Source of the DNA: Ceratotherium simum simum
Taxonomy: Eukaryota > Chordata > Mammalia > Perissodactyla > Rhinocerotidae
Reading direction: 5' to 3'
DNA: 64,000 bases
Assembly: GCF_000283155.1 (NCBI RefSeq)
Contig: NW_004454159.1
Span: 16,389,675 to 16,453,674 of the forward strand
Position 1 is the stretch's first letter; every line of letters begins with the position of its first letter. The position numbers and the translations under genes were made by a program. The notes below the pieces were generated by a model. The model worked only from the letters and a program-made list of their open reading frames with translations, ran no database searches and was not told where the DNA came from. Positions 22,193 to 34,800 of the stretch are shown one piece after another.

Positions 22193-24835
22193 TAACTTCC
22201 AGATGTAGCTGTTTCTTAAAATCCTAACTTTCCCGGCTCTTCTCTAGTTTTATTTTTGTTCAAGTCAGTCACATGCCACCTAGTGATATTATAAAGAACT
22301 GCAACTTATCATTTATTAATATAGTACATTTTCCCACAGTGGATGCTTTTCCTCTAACAATCTTCTGTTTTTCTCTTCCTTCTCTCTCCCGCTCCCTCCC
22401 CCCTCACATGTTGAAAGTCAGTTAATTATACGGTAGCAATGCAGTACTTAACCACGGATGCAGGCTTGCCTCAGGCAACTCTAACATCAGTTTGTGCTAC
22501 TAATTAATAGATAAAAATCTCAGCTTTGATAGTCATAAAGAAAAAAAGAAGTGAGAAGAAAAAAGGTCAAGAGAAAAATTTAAGTAAATATATTGAATGC
22601 CAATTACAGTTAGATAAAATACAAAAGGAAATTACTTTTAATTTAATGTATTTTACTCTTACTGCATGTATAATACATAGCTGTATATCCTGTGTTACTC
22701 TTCCTGTCCCTTCAAAAAAATCCTAATTATTAAAACATTCTTAAGTCTACAATCTCTCTCGAAGGAATAGAAAAACCTTAATTCCTTTCTGTAATGTCGT
22801 TTAATCGCACTGTTTCAGAAGTTAGCTGCCTTATCCACATCTTTCTATTTCTTGATATCAAAAAGCACATATCCGATTACAGACTGAAAGAAAAAAACGC
22901 TGTAATTGCAATGTCCGTATAATAAGGTGATGGATCTGCTACATATATTTTTCCATATATGCCATGTTGACACTACTTAAAAATAAGTTGATCCTACACT
23001 GACCCAGGTCATTTATATCATGCAAAATAAGCACGGAAAAGAATTACTATTACGTGCTCAACGACTGAAATAAGACCATAATAGTGACTTCAGGGTACAG
23101 AATCTTGAAGTGATTTCTAGTATCTGTCTTCGTGGCGTGTTATATATAAATGTAGTGTGAGATGCTACCTGTGATAGGTTATTCGGGAAAGTTCCTTTGC
23201 CACCCAAAATATCTCTTCAACATTCTAAACTTTCACATTTTTTTCATTCAGAAATTAAGTTTGGACTATGTAGTTAAAAAGGGGGATTAACATTTAAATG
23301 AGCCCCAAAGTAACAGCTGACGGATATATAAAAAGTATGCGTCCCTCCCCACCTGTATTGCAACCTTTTCTCAAGGCTCATTTCATAGCTGTCCTAGAGT
23401 CTGAAACGGAGTGGAGAGAAAAATACAGTGAAGAGGGGGAAAGTGTGCAAAAGGGGATGCCAGAAAAATATTTTGCTTACTTGACAATTTTTCCTCAAGT
23501 GATTCCCTCTTGCATAGTTTAGAACTGAAGCCTATGCCAAAGCTTTCAGCCTTTCCTTTCAGGCATGCCCTGGACGAAAGCAGGGCTACAGGCAAAAGCC
23601 AGCCTCTATCTACAAGCCGAGTGACAGAAGAGTCCGCAGTTGCTAACTTCCTGTGACAGCTCTCATGGTGAAGCAGATGTGAGAAAGGCAACAGCACAGG
23701 ATCATATGCCATCTTAAGCCTCAGATCCTGGCTTTAAACTAACATGGTTGAGTCATTAATGGCACTGTCCTCAGAAAAACAATATGTAGCAACCTTGAAA
23801 AGAAGTAATGCATGTGTAGGAGACCAGGAAGAGAGAAGCAGATCTAAATTTGAAAAGAAGTATTAACACCAAGTCTGTGACACTGTTCATGTAATTTCAC
23901 ATAAAGCCAGTTTCCGTAAAATTTTCTTTACAAATGGTTCCAGTTGTCTCCATGAGGGTGAGCAACAACTTATGCCAGCAATATAGATATTTTATATATG
24001 TGTTTGAGCTTCAAAAGATGTTCAGCCTTCAAGAGGTAAAATATGTGCATTAATAAAACATTTATGCCAATTTAATTAAGAATAGGGAAATAATAAATTA
24101 CTTAGTAAATATTTTTAAAGAATAAATGTAAGGAAATTAAACATTTTATATAAAATTTGTGGTGTTTCCATAAAATTGAAACTTTTCTAAGCCTACTTAT
24201 TATCTCTCTTGCACACACATAAACACTATACACACACTTCCTTTTTCATCTTGAATTTTCTTCTAACTAAGCAGACTTCACAGGCCTGGTCTTGATGCCA
24301 AAATGAACCCCTTTCATTTGCTGATTGAGATCTGGCTCAACAGCCCATGTTTCCCACTGGGTCCTTACAGAGGGTGCATTCATATTTTATCCTAATTTAT
24401 TCATTATCAAACATCAAACTTTTGGAAGATAAAACAAAGACCTAGTGAACAATGAAGGGAGAACTTACTGGTTTGTTTTCATCTTCACTCTCAGATGAAA
24501 GAATTCTTCAGTAGCACAGCCCACTCCACCAATACATCATCCAGGTAATTGGGGGAAGCGGGCAGGGGGAATGACAGGTTGGGCCAAATCAACCTTCTGC
24601 ATCCACTGGTGCACACAATAATCTCCAACATCAAAAGTATCTAATGAGAATTTGAGAATCCACGCCATTGTGCTAGTTGACCCAATCTTGTAATTAAGTA
24701 TCAAAAATCTCCAAGCTTTTTGTGAACATTTACAAGTTACATAGCAAGATCTCTACACATGCAAAACAAAAGACTTTCCTTCTCAGAGGAAAGCTTTAAT
24801 GACAGCTCTGGACAAGCACCAGATTTTCAGTATCA
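22193..24835. other. Repeat-poor sequence, nothing recognised
   Basis: No transposon signature or gene was recognised. Overlapping frames of 74 and 109 codons near 23.3-23.7 kb lie on opposite strands without a domain and look like chance openings. A weak (CA) run is at 24211-24236. Confidence 0.4.
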
Positions 24836-24839
24836 AAGA

Positions 24840-25035
24840 CCCTAGTTTCTGTGTTAGTTCTGCTGTTCTGAGACTGCATAATAATGGATGTCTCATATTC
24901 TTATTTGTAAAGAGATATTATCTTCCTCAAGGGTGTTTGAGAAAACAGATGAAATCATAATGTGAAGAAGGTTGCTTTGTAAAATGTAAAGTACTAATGC
25001 TTGGTATATCTATTATTATAACGACAAACACTGAT
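24840..25035 (+). repeat. Probable MIR relic
   Basis: The order 'tctcatattcttatttgtaaagag', 'gagaaaacagatgaaatcataatgtgaag' and 'tgtaaaatgtaaagtactaatgcttggta' resembles the 3' half of MIR. Degenerate. Confidence 0.55.
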
Positions 25036-25399
25036 ACTATTATTTGCAGTCATCGGATAAAGCAGCAAGGACAGCAACATCCTTTGTCATGATTAGCCTC
25101 GTGGAGAAATGTTTGTAGACTTATGAGTTGACAGTACCACAGTAGCTCAAATATGTAGATTTTCTGCCCTACTTAAAATTCCAGTGTTAGAAATTTATTC
25201 TTTCTTTTAAGACATCAAATTATGTCAAAGGTGTCATAACAACATGAAGAAAAGATAAATTAATATTGTCCTCTTCTCTTGTGATTGATGCTGATAAGAA
25301 TCAGGAGACAACAGTTACAGAGATTCATGAGTACACTGAGTGAGAAAAGAGGTAAATTCACGACCACCATGGGCAGAAACCACATGAATCTTTAGAACT

Positions 25400-25960
25400 C
25401 TGGCTGGTTCGAGATTTTCCGTGTTGTCTCACCAGCGTCGACACCATTTTAAGTTAGTGTTGCTGTTCCAGTCTAATCAGCCAACTCCAGAAACTAATCT
25501 GAGTCATCTTTTTGGCTTTCTTGGTCATTTGGAGTCTGAAAATGATGCACATTTTATTGCAACGGCTGCTCGACAATGGACTGACAGTCAAGTTATTCAA
25601 TGGATTTCGCATTATCGCTACCACCCACAGTCTTCTGGTATTCTTGAGTGTTGGAACAGCTGCTTTAAAAAATCAACTCAAAAAGATTTCTGATTCTGCC
25701 TCCCTCACCTCCTACTGGTTCTCATATCTTCATAAAGCAGTTTGGTCACTTAATGCAGCTGCCCCCAGAAAGGGCCGCTTCCTGGTATTGATCAGGCCAA
25801 AAGGAGTAGAGGGTTATATACTAATCTGGAAAATTCAGGATTCTGCCAGGACCATTTCTGGACATGATGCTCCTTTCTTTCCCTTAACAGCCTGGCCAAA
25901 AGGGGATCTAAGGGATTCAAAACTAATTCTGGATGCTCTTGTTGGACTAACATGATCCTA
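25400..25960 (+). pseudogene. Endogenous retrovirus pol relic (integrase region)
   Basis: The conceptual translation of 25540-25660 shows an integrase-core pattern: a degenerate acid-x-HF-like stretch, 'ARQWTDSQ', then 'HPQSSG' followed by the expected glutamate and 'WN'. The frame containing this runs 25421-25693 and stops; the matching continuation ('SYLHKAVWSLNAAAPRKG') lies in another frame, open to 25955. There is therefore a frameshift near 25.66-25.69 kb. The first catalytic-acid context is degenerate. This is a dead fragment with no LTRs recognised and no gag or env. It shows no capacity to act. Confidence 0.75.
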
Positions 25961-28900
25961 GATCCTAAGAATAATGACCACTTGGCTAAGTACACCACTC
26001 ACCAAGAGGCTACACGTGTTAAAGTGCGATACAATGGGTATCTGTGTGCTTTATAAAAATGCCCTTTCCCCTCTTGTACCTGTCCCTTCTTGACTGAGTG
26101 TGAGTAGGGGATAATGGGTAAAAGGTGAAGTTATAGCAGCTAAAATGGGACACCTGGATTTTGTGGTGGTGGAGGGATATCAATAACCTTGTCACCAGGG
26201 GAGGGAACACCTCAGATCCCAGGAGTGATAGGGAAGGTAAGGATATGTAAAAAAATAATGATAATAAAGATAAAAAGACTTATGATAAAGTCTAGAGCCA
26301 GGGCAATGCTTGGGAAATCTTAAAATGCTGATTAAAAAGTGAGTTGTCTCAAAGAACACTCTGGAACATCCTGGATATGTAAGGTGACCATATAAAAAAT
26401 TGAGACCCTTGTTTGATCCTGGGTCCTGGCAGTAGGTTGGAGCTACTGATGATAATCATGGTGGATTTACATGTGGGACACATTATCTGCTAAGTACTTT
26501 AAGGAGCCCATTCCAAAATATAGAAAAATAAATTAGGGAAGAGGTTTCTTAACACACACAAAAATCTTTGCTCTTTTTTTTTTATTCTTTCAGCCCTCTA
26601 GAATTAATTTATCTTGAACAGATGTCAACTTTAACAAGACATCAATATTTATTTAGAGATAGAGATTTAAGTTGATTTTTATCACTTTACTTTTTTTTAA
26701 TGTGGACAAAGGAAGGTGATGGTCCTTTAGCCTTTAAGAAGAATTCTAAACAATCGAAGAATTCACTACAGTTTGCTACATAAAAAGGCATGAACATAAA
26801 TCTTATTGTTACTTCCATGTATTATAAATTTAGAACAGTAAACATACTTATATACATACATATGTATTTATACACTGCACACAGATATGCATATATATGT
26901 ATAAAAATATACACACACCAATATAGTTTAAACGATTGTTCACTGAAACGTTGATAATGTTTTTCTTCCAGACATTTTAAATATACATTATTAATTAGAA
27001 CTTTATCGTATTCTTATATTTAAGATTAATCAGAATTTTAAAGATATATATTTTAAATATGCCAAATTGGAAAAATATAGCCGTGTAATTATTCTCAAAG
27101 AGGACCAGGAAAGTGCTAAAAATAATGGATTTAAATTGTTTCTGTGTTTAAAAAACAGTTTGAAAACTATTTCAGAGTGTAGTACCCAGGATTTTTTCTA
27201 TTTTTGGTCTTCATCTTATTTCATGGATTAGCCTATATGTAATTTTTGTCTAAAAAAATTACGATAATCTCGTCTGGTCTCGAAGACACTATGTGGCACC
27301 AGTTCTTTCAATTCTTCTCTCTCCCCTTTTCTTCTTTTTCTTCTCTCTCCTTCATTCTTTCTTTGAGAGTAGCAAAGCTCTTCCAAAGCCATCGAGGAAG
27401 AGTTTTTTTCCTTACAAAATCACAAAATATTCCTTGGAATAATAATTCCATAGTTACTAGATATCAATATATCAATCACTAAAAAGGCCAAAAGGTTAAA
27501 TAATTTTCAAAGATTTATAGGAGAAATACCTTAATAATTTTATAGGATTTTACTTATTTCTTTTTCTTGGGACCGGAGGTTGATTCTTAATCTGTTGCTT
27601 TTCGATTAAAAAAGTATTACTAGACTTAATTTTTAAAAAAAATTTTTTTTAATTTTTAGGCTATCTATTTTCTCTCTTTTTAGAAGCTGGACAGGCACAG
27701 AGCTTTTGTTTCGATGGTTATAAAAAGCTATAAATACAGGTGTATAAACCAGGAATCAATGTTGTATGTACAAAATTAAGAAAATCGGAAAACAAAATTT
27801 ATTAACGTTGACAGTGAACAGCACGCGGTTGGGAGCATCTAAAAAAAATTCCCTCTGTGTGCCAGAGACTTCCAGCTTTAAAGTCACTTTATTTCCTGAA
27901 AAATACTTTTAATAAGAATAAACTTTCAGATGGACTAGGTTCCCATACAGTTCTAAATAAAAATTTGCATATTTGTGAATACACTAGGTCTTATTTTAAA
28001 TCATTTATAAAAATTCATGTCACAAATAGTTTGCCTGTTGAAAGTTAAGCGCTTTCAACATATGACTCACATTATATCACCACTGTTGCTTTGGGAAGCA
28101 ATGTTTTAATTGTGGTAAAAACATCCACAATATTTAAATATTTATAATACAAGGAACAAGCTGTGCCCTATATCTGATGAACAACTTCAATGAAGTTTTA
28201 AGTTACTACTCAATTTTCAGCTACCCATTCAGATCACGTTTCCATTACTTTCTGTTACTGTTGAAATTGATGAACGATTCTATGCAAAGAAAGTCTTTCT
28301 GAAGAAGTCTGGAAGTTTTCGAGTCTCTCTTCTCTTTCTTCATTTAGGGCAGTTTCTTCCGAAAGCTAATGAAGCAAACACATTTAGGAGAAAAGACTAA
28401 ATTCCTTAATGCTTAAAACTTTCATTTGAGGATCCAGAGTTTAGTTCTCTTTCCAAAAAACTGCAGATAGAGACTCTGAGCTTCTCAGATGAATTACAAG
28501 ACACTTCCACACAACAAAATAAAGACTGGATGTAATATAACAGTCTCATACCTGCCACAATGCCTTTTAGGAAGAAAAATTCTAGCGACAAAAACAAAAC
28601 TCCAGGACCCAGGAGTTCAGAGTACCTATTCTAGATGTACAGGAGTCTTTATAAAAAATTTATTCATATTTACTTGGGTTATCTTACTTTGCCTGCACAG
28701 TGATCATCTATATTTTTCTGCATATTTGGATACTATCATGATGTTATAAAAATGTTAAGATTATGCCCATGCTTTGTCTGACACAGAGTGTTTTAAAAAG
28801 TAATAAAAATAAATTTGAGAATTTAATCCTGAGTTGTATGCAAATTCTTTTTTTTAATTTGAAAAATAATATTGGCACATGAAAATAATTCCAACACTTG

Positions 28901-29125
28901 GGAAAGTTTTAAAATTAAAAATAAGCAATTCCCTTTTCCTCTTCTCCAGTTTCCAGCATAATTCTCCATTGTAAACTTCTACTAAGAGTTATTGGATGTA
29001 CTTTCAGAGATTTTAATTTATATGCAAATAAATGGCTTTATCTCGCTTCAAATAGCTTTCACAAGGTTTCAGTATCATTTCACTTGATTTCTCAATGACA
29101 TTGACCATTGAACTTTGTTTATTTG
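25961..29125. other. AT-rich unassigned sequence
   Basis: No gene or well-matched repeat was seen. The first few hundred bases may be further decayed ERV sequence. There are simple AT-rich patches around 26840-26920 and an A8/T8 palindromic run near 27635-27652. The interval 28850-29060 loosely resembles a LINE 3' end but too weakly to call. Confidence 0.4.
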
Positions 29126-29129
29126 AAAT

Positions 29130-29516
29130 ATTCTCATCTTCCATTACCTAGAATTAGTCATTTTGTTTTTGCTTTAAACATTACCTCACTTCTTCCCCCA
29201 CTTCATCTACTCCTGTCCTGCTCATCCTTCCATTCTCAGATGGAGTATCACATTCTCAAGGAAACTTTTGCTGCATCTCATACCGGGTCAGTTGGTTCTC
29301 AAAACTGTTATTCTTTCCTTCAATGTAGCTATCAGAGTGATCATTTTAAAGGTATTAATGAAATATTTTGATTAAGGATCCTTCACCACTGCAGCATAAT
29401 CTCCAGGAGGACAGAGTATCAATGTTTTGCGCTCGGTTGTATTTTCAACAAGTTGCAGAGTCTCTGGAATACAGCAAGAACTTAATGAATGTTCATTAAA
29501 TGAATGAATGAATGAA
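29130..29516 (+). repeat. L2 LINE, 3' end
   Basis: L2 3' layout: 'ctactcctgtcctgctcatccttccattctcag', 'tcaaggaaacttttgctgcatctc', 'cttcaatgtagctatcag', then 'agcaagaacttaatgaatg' and a (GAAT)n end at 29493-29511. Confidence 0.75.
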
Positions 29517-29799
29517 CAAAAATCCTCTTAACAGAAAACAGAGGATATGAATAATACTATTCAGAACCTCATACTTTTCTCGTCATTCCACATTTTAGAT
29601 ATATCTTTAAATTCCCTTGGAGCTTATTTCAGATCTGTTATCTTCCCCTGAGAACGTCACTTTGAGTACTAGGTATTACTGGTTTGTGTTTAGTCTATTG
29701 CTTGAGGACGGACATGGGATTAAATTCACTTTGGGCTGTGACAGGTGCAAACTTAAAGGGACTCCCTCTAGTCAAATTTGTGATAATTTGGACTTCAAT

Positions 29800-29995
29800 A
29801 AAGAATAATGATTGTATGGGCCGGCCCCGTGGCTTGGTGGTTAAGTGCGCGCACTCCGATGCTGGCGGCCCGGGTTCGGATCCCGGGCGCGAACCGAGGC
29901 ACCACTTCTCCGTCCATCCTGAGGCTGAGTCCCACATACAGCAACTAGAAGGATGTGCAGCTATGACATACGACTATCTACTGGGGCTTTGGGGG

Positions 29996-30027
<32 letters not shown>

Positions 30028-30041
30028 GAATAATGATTGTA
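29800..30041 (+). mobile_element. ERE-type SINE with perfect 17-bp TSD
   Basis: The body is about 29817-30024 with head 'gggccggccccgtggcttggtgg', B-box-like 'gggttcggatcccggg', and the 'acatacagcaactagaagg' and 'tactggggctttggggg' tail followed by AAATA steps and an A run. Identical 17-bp repeats are at 29800-29816 and 30025-30041. A young copy. Confidence 0.95.
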
Positions 30042-30760
30042 AATGATTGAAACATAATCTATGAAAACACTTGGGTCCATGATGACACTCAAAAAAGAAA
30101 TATGAAGTCTCTATTCAAAAAAACTACTAATCAATTCTTTCCTTTGAAATTTGGTAATTAAAGAGGAATACTTAAGAATTTATTTTTTATTTAAATAGCA
30201 ACTGTAGTTCAGGGTAGTAAATAGTACCATTAAATAAGGGACAGCCAGAGAATTCTGTAAAAGAATTAGGAGGAATGATCAATTTTTGCAAATCATGATG
30301 ACAACAGATTCTGGCAACAATTATCAGTTGGTGCTGAAACCATAAGATGAACGGTTGAAGGGAAACTGGACATTTGTATGGCACCAAAGTCATAAACCAG
30401 AGATTACTTTTGCTTGCACAGGGAAAAACTTAACTGTACAATAGTCCTTACTTAAAAAATATAAGAAGTAAATTAAATCCATGGTATTGGGTTTCTCTTG
30501 TTTTGGACATTTTGGGACAATTAGGAAAGTTTGAATAAGAAATGATAATATAGCATATGCAGAAATTATTATTTTAAATGAGATAATATTTTGGCTGTGT
30601 AGAAAAATACTCTTATTGTTTTAAGTGCATACCAAAGTTGAAGAATAAAGGCAAAATAAAGGTATTTTCTGACATACTTAAATTTAGAAGCTTGTTACTA
30701 GTAGATCATCATACCAAGTAAGAAAAAAAAATGACCTCAAGGGACAGGCGTGAGATGCAA
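30042..30760. other. Unassigned AT-rich sequence
   Basis: No feature was recognised. Confidence 0.4.
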
Positions 30761-30765
30761 GGAGT

Positions 30766-31041
30766 AAAGAACAGAGATAATGGGGGGCCGGCCCCGTGGC
30801 ACAAGCGGTTAAGTGCGCGCGCTCCGCTGCAGCGGCCCGAGTTTGCGGGTTCGGATCCCAGGCACGCACTGACGCACTGCTTGGCAAGCCATGCTGTGGC
30901 GGCGTCCCATGTAAAGTAGAGGAAGATGGGCACAGATTTTAGCCCAGGGCCAGTCTTCCTCAGCAAAAAGAGGAGGGTTGGCAGATGTTAGCTCCAGGCT
31001 GATCTTGCTCACACACACACAAAAAAGAACAGAGATAATGG
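30766..31041 (+). mobile_element. ERE-type SINE with perfect 18-bp TSD
   Basis: The body is 30784-31023 with head 'ggggccggccccgtggcacaagcgg', B-box-like 'gggttcggatcccagg', and the double 'gttagc' tail ending in (CA)n. Identical 18-bp repeats are at 30766-30783 and 31024-31041. It shares the 'cacaagcgg' head variant with the copy at 59.5 kb. Confidence 0.95.
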
Positions 31042-31189
31042 AAAACTATAAATAAGCCTTGACATAAAATAATAAGAATAATATCTATAGTGGTTTAAAA
31101 GAGAAAAATCAGATAGACTTAAAGCATTGTACTAATAGGTTGGGAATGTAAACTATAAAGAGGAATGAAGGAATTACATGGGTCTAAGG

Positions 31190-31345
31190 ACTTGCTGTTT
31201 AAAGTGTGTTTCACGGAGCAGGGGCATCACACCCACCTGAGAGTTGTTAGAATGTTCACTCTCGGGTCCACCCTCAACCTCTTGAATCAGAATCTGCATT
31301 TCACAAGGTTCTTGAGGATTTCATATGGATCTTCAATTCAGGAAT
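31190..31345 (+). mobile_element. MER5-like hAT DNA transposon
   Basis: Text order 'aaagtgtgtttcacggagcaggggcatcac', 'cacctgagagttgttagaatg', 'ctcgggtccacc', 'gaatcagaatctgcatttcacaaggtt' matches the MER5A/B element, a short non-autonomous hAT-Charlie derivative. No transposase. Confidence 0.8.
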
Positions 31346-31970
31346 CATTCAAGTCTGGAAGAGGGTAAAGATATTGTTAACTGTAGACTTAAGTAAAATA
31401 TTAATGTAACCAGGCCAAGTAAAGAATAGAAATATGATTTCCAAACTAGGAGAGGAAAATGAGAAGAGAATAATTAAAAAGACAGGAAATGAGAGAAAAA
31501 CATAGATTAAGCCAAGCAAATAAAAGGTAGATAACATGATAGACAATGTAAATTCAAATATTATAAGAGTCAAAGCCATAGACCTTTAAAAATTCTCTTG
31601 AAAGCCACTCACTGTTTCTCAGTCCTCCTAGTCTGGGATCACACCTGTGGTTCATATTCAAATGGTGGGAGTTAAGAGAGTTTTCCTCAGAATTATGTTC
31701 ACTCACTTTCTCCCTTTATTTCTACCTGTTGATTTGAGGAGAACAGAACACCGGGAGTAAATATTGTGGCTGATTTCTGGGCTCTGTCTATTTCTGACGG
31801 CCAGTGTGGAATCGATGTTGCACCCCTTCCTTCATTTAAAGCTGCTTTGTTTGACTTAGCTTTCTGGTATTTATTTATAATAAGGATAATATTTTTACTT
31901 TTTGGAAGTGGTAGAGATGGGGGAATTTCATTTTACCTGAGAATTCCAAGAATGCTTTTGGATAATCCTC
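31346..31970. other. Unassigned sequence
   Basis: No feature was recognised. The short frames here have no domain. Confidence 0.4.
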
Positions 31971-31979
31971 ATGTATATG

Positions 31980-32503
31980 TGTATTAGTTATCTATTGTTG
32001 TGTAACAAATTACCCAAGATTTACAAGTTTAAGATGGTAAACATTGATCTCACAATATCTGAGGGTCAGAGATCAGGGTACAGCTTAGCTGAGTGGTTTT
32101 GGCTCAGGGTCTCTCATCAGGTTGCTGTCAAGATGTTGGCCAGGGCTGTAGTCATCTCAAGACTTGTATGAGGTTACAGGATCCACTTCCAAGCTTATCC
32201 CCTGGTTGTTTCCAGGCCTCAGTCCCTCATGGGCTGTTGCATGAAGGACTTTAGTTCCTTGTCACATGGGTCTCTCCATAGGGCCGCTAACAGCATGGCG
32301 GATTGTTACCCCTGTGGTGACTGATGAGAGAGAAAGAGAGTTACTATCTGTTTAACCTGAACATGGAAGTGACATATCATTTCGGTGTTTGTTAGAATTG
32401 AGTTACCAAGTCTAGCACATACTCACAGGTAGAGGAATTAAGCATTACCTCTTGAAGAAAGGAGCATTAAAGCATTTGTGGATATAGTTTTAAAAGCACC
32501 ACA
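31980..32503 (-). mobile_element. MLT1-type MaLR solo LTR, antisense
   Basis: It starts TG and ends CA. The left end 'tattagttatctattgttgtgtaacaaattaccc' is a clear antisense MLT1 terminus. Inner text includes 'ggctcagggtctctcatcaggttgc', 'gatccacttccaagc', 'cttgtcacatgggtctctccatagggc' and 'acagcatggcgga'. The 9-bp word 'atgtatatg' precedes and follows the LTR (31971-31979 and 32504-32512), longer than the 5 bp usual for this class. Confidence 0.78.
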
Positions 32504-32624
32504 ATGTATATGAAGGACTGTGATATAAGATAATGACTAGGTATTCTGTTTTGTCACTGAGAATAAAAATGAGGATGCAGTCATTACAGCATGAGAACTA
32601 TAAGTCCAAAAGTGGCAGATAGCC

Positions 32625-32835
32625 CCAATTTTATTCAATATATTTCTTCAATAATTCTATTTTATTACAAAAGAGAGTCATGTTCATTATGTTGGAAAGT
32701 ATAAGAAAATACGAATAAGAAAAATGATATAAGCTCATATTTTGACAACTGCAAATAACCACTCTCCATATTTTGACCATTATGGTACCTTTTCTTCCAA
32801 AGGTTTTTACATATACACATTTTTATATGCATATG
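32625..32835 (-). repeat. Possible old LINE 3' relic
   Basis: The order 'ttttattacaaaagagagtcatgttcattatg', 'gaaagtataagaaaatacg', 'aataaccactctccatattttg', 'cttccaaaggtttttacatatac' resembles the layout at 12600-12975. Weak. Confidence 0.35.
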
Positions 32836-33685
32836 TGTGTTGGCATGCCTCCCCCACCCACCCTCTTACTACCATTTCTTCCCAAAGTTTCACCATTTTG
32901 CATATTTCCACATCTAAACCTTTCTAAGTCTCTGAAAGAGAACAATGGCTTCGACTTAAAAATAAATCTGAAAGGCATCAGAGTTTTTTTTTTTTTTAGA
33001 AATTTGATTAATTTCCAATGGCATTGTTTTCCTTGTTAAAGCTGAATAAATATGCGCTGATTTGTGATTTTGGCTGACTTCTTTTTAAAAAGTAGGTTAA
33101 AATGGCAGATTTTCTTATTGTTTCATTCCAATTTGGGTTTAATTAAGACAGACCTGTCAGAAAAAGAATGCCAGAGAAAACAGCCAAAGATAATGCCTAA
33201 TCACCATCTATCATAATTAAGTTATGACAGTGCTAATCTTCTGGAACACTGGGACCTGGCAATCACTGGAGGCCTCTCAGTTGTACTTTGTCCATTTTTC
33301 TGACACTTCCCAGCATCAGTCTCCAGAGGAGGAATTATTTTTTAAAGATTCATTTTTTCCTTTGTATTTAAAGTCAGTCCATTTCAATTTCAAAAGAAAA
33401 TCCTTTTATAGCAACTGTTGTAATCAAGACCTGTGAATGCTTGTGTAAGAGTGATAGCGAAAATATATAGATTGTCCAACTTCTTCATATTTCTATCATG
33501 GATCCATTTGCTTCCATGTGTACTAGCAGATACATACATAGCAGATACATATAGTGGTATGCTTTTTTTTCTTATTGTTGTTTGTTTTGTTTTCTGATTA
33601 CGGGAAAAGAAAGAGAAAAAATAAATACATCTATTTTATGAAAGGTAATGAATGCTAGGAATTATATTAAGCTTGCCTGTAGCAG
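32836..33685. other. Repeat-poor sequence
   Basis: No repeat or gene was recognised. The 33050-33250 block has no repeat character and is a candidate for conserved non-coding sequence. A small direct repeat 'agcagatacata' occurs twice near 33526-33550. Confidence 0.4.
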
Positions 33686-33689
33686 AGAC

Positions 33690-34100
33690 TCGAAATTTAA
33701 CAGTGGCTTACACTTGATTTCAGAATGTCTTTTTCTCTCACATAACATGACCTAGGACGGTGGCTCCATTGAGTTATCAGGGCCCAGGTTCCTGGTATCT
33801 TTTTGCTGCACCATCCTTAATGTGTAGCTTCTATCCTCAAATTCATCACATGCTCACAAGATGGTTATTGGGCTCCCATAATCATTGTTGCATTCCAGAC
33901 AGGAACATAAAGGAAAAGACAAAAGCAAAAGATCCTCTGCCACTTCCAGAGCTCTTAAAGAATTTTCCCCAAAGCTTGCTCAATAGATTCTGCTCACATA
34001 TCATTAACCACTCCCATAAGCAAGGGAGCCCAGAAAATATAATTTTTTTGATGGACACGTTGTTGTTCCCAGCAATATAGAGATTCAGAAAATAATCAAA
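33690..34100 (-). mobile_element. Probable MaLR-like LTR relic, antisense
   Basis: Text such as 'ggtggctccattgagttatcagggcccaggttcctggtatctttttgctgcaccatcctt', 'tcacatgctcacaagatgg', 'cactcccataagcaaggga' is the antisense layout of an old LTR. The segment at 37430-37745 appears to be a sense-strand relative. The family is uncertain. Confidence 0.5.
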
Positions 34101-34589
34101 AAGTAGAGAATAGATATTGAGTAGGCATACAGGCCATAGGAGGAAAAATCCGATTTTATACCAAGTAATCAAGGGTTAGTAAGAATAAGTACTAATATTC
34201 TTTAAGTGCCATCATCCCTAAATAAATGCTTGATGGTCATGACTTCACATAAAACTCTATCCACTCAAGTATTGAGATTAATTGTAAATTATATGAGCAT
34301 TATAATAGCAAGGATTTTAAAATTTAATCTAGTATACAAAAGGATGAGGTCTCAGGATTCTTTTATTTTAATCTCATAATACTATGTAGGTTCTTAACAT
34401 CTGAAGAAGCCCAAACTGCTCAAAGTGAGCCTGGCTATGTAATTGCTAACAGCAGTCATCTCCTTTTTAGTCTATCATTCTTCCCGACCTTAATGTAGAT
34501 CTCCACAACCGGTTTCTAGAAAACAACAACCAATAGATGGTACTTACTGAAGAGGAAGTGAAATCACAATGCCACTTTACATTTACATA

Positions 34590-34800
34590 AGATTTTAAAC
34601 TAAAAACAAAGAAAACCTGCTTATGATTATTATTTTTAAAACACAGACAACACTTCTGTGCGATGGATAGGTATTCTTATTCTCATGCCATTCATAAGGA
34701 AAACAATTCACTCTAGAAGGATTAAATAACTTGCATAATATCATCAAATACATTCGTGGTCTAGGTGGTTCTTCAGTGTAGGTCATCTTCCAACTCCACG
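34590..34800 (+). repeat. Possible MIR relic
   Basis: The text 'ggtattcttattctcatgccattcataaggaaaac', 'ggattaaataacttgcataat' and 'catcttccaactccacgattct' follows MIR spacing but is very degenerate. Confidence 0.5.
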
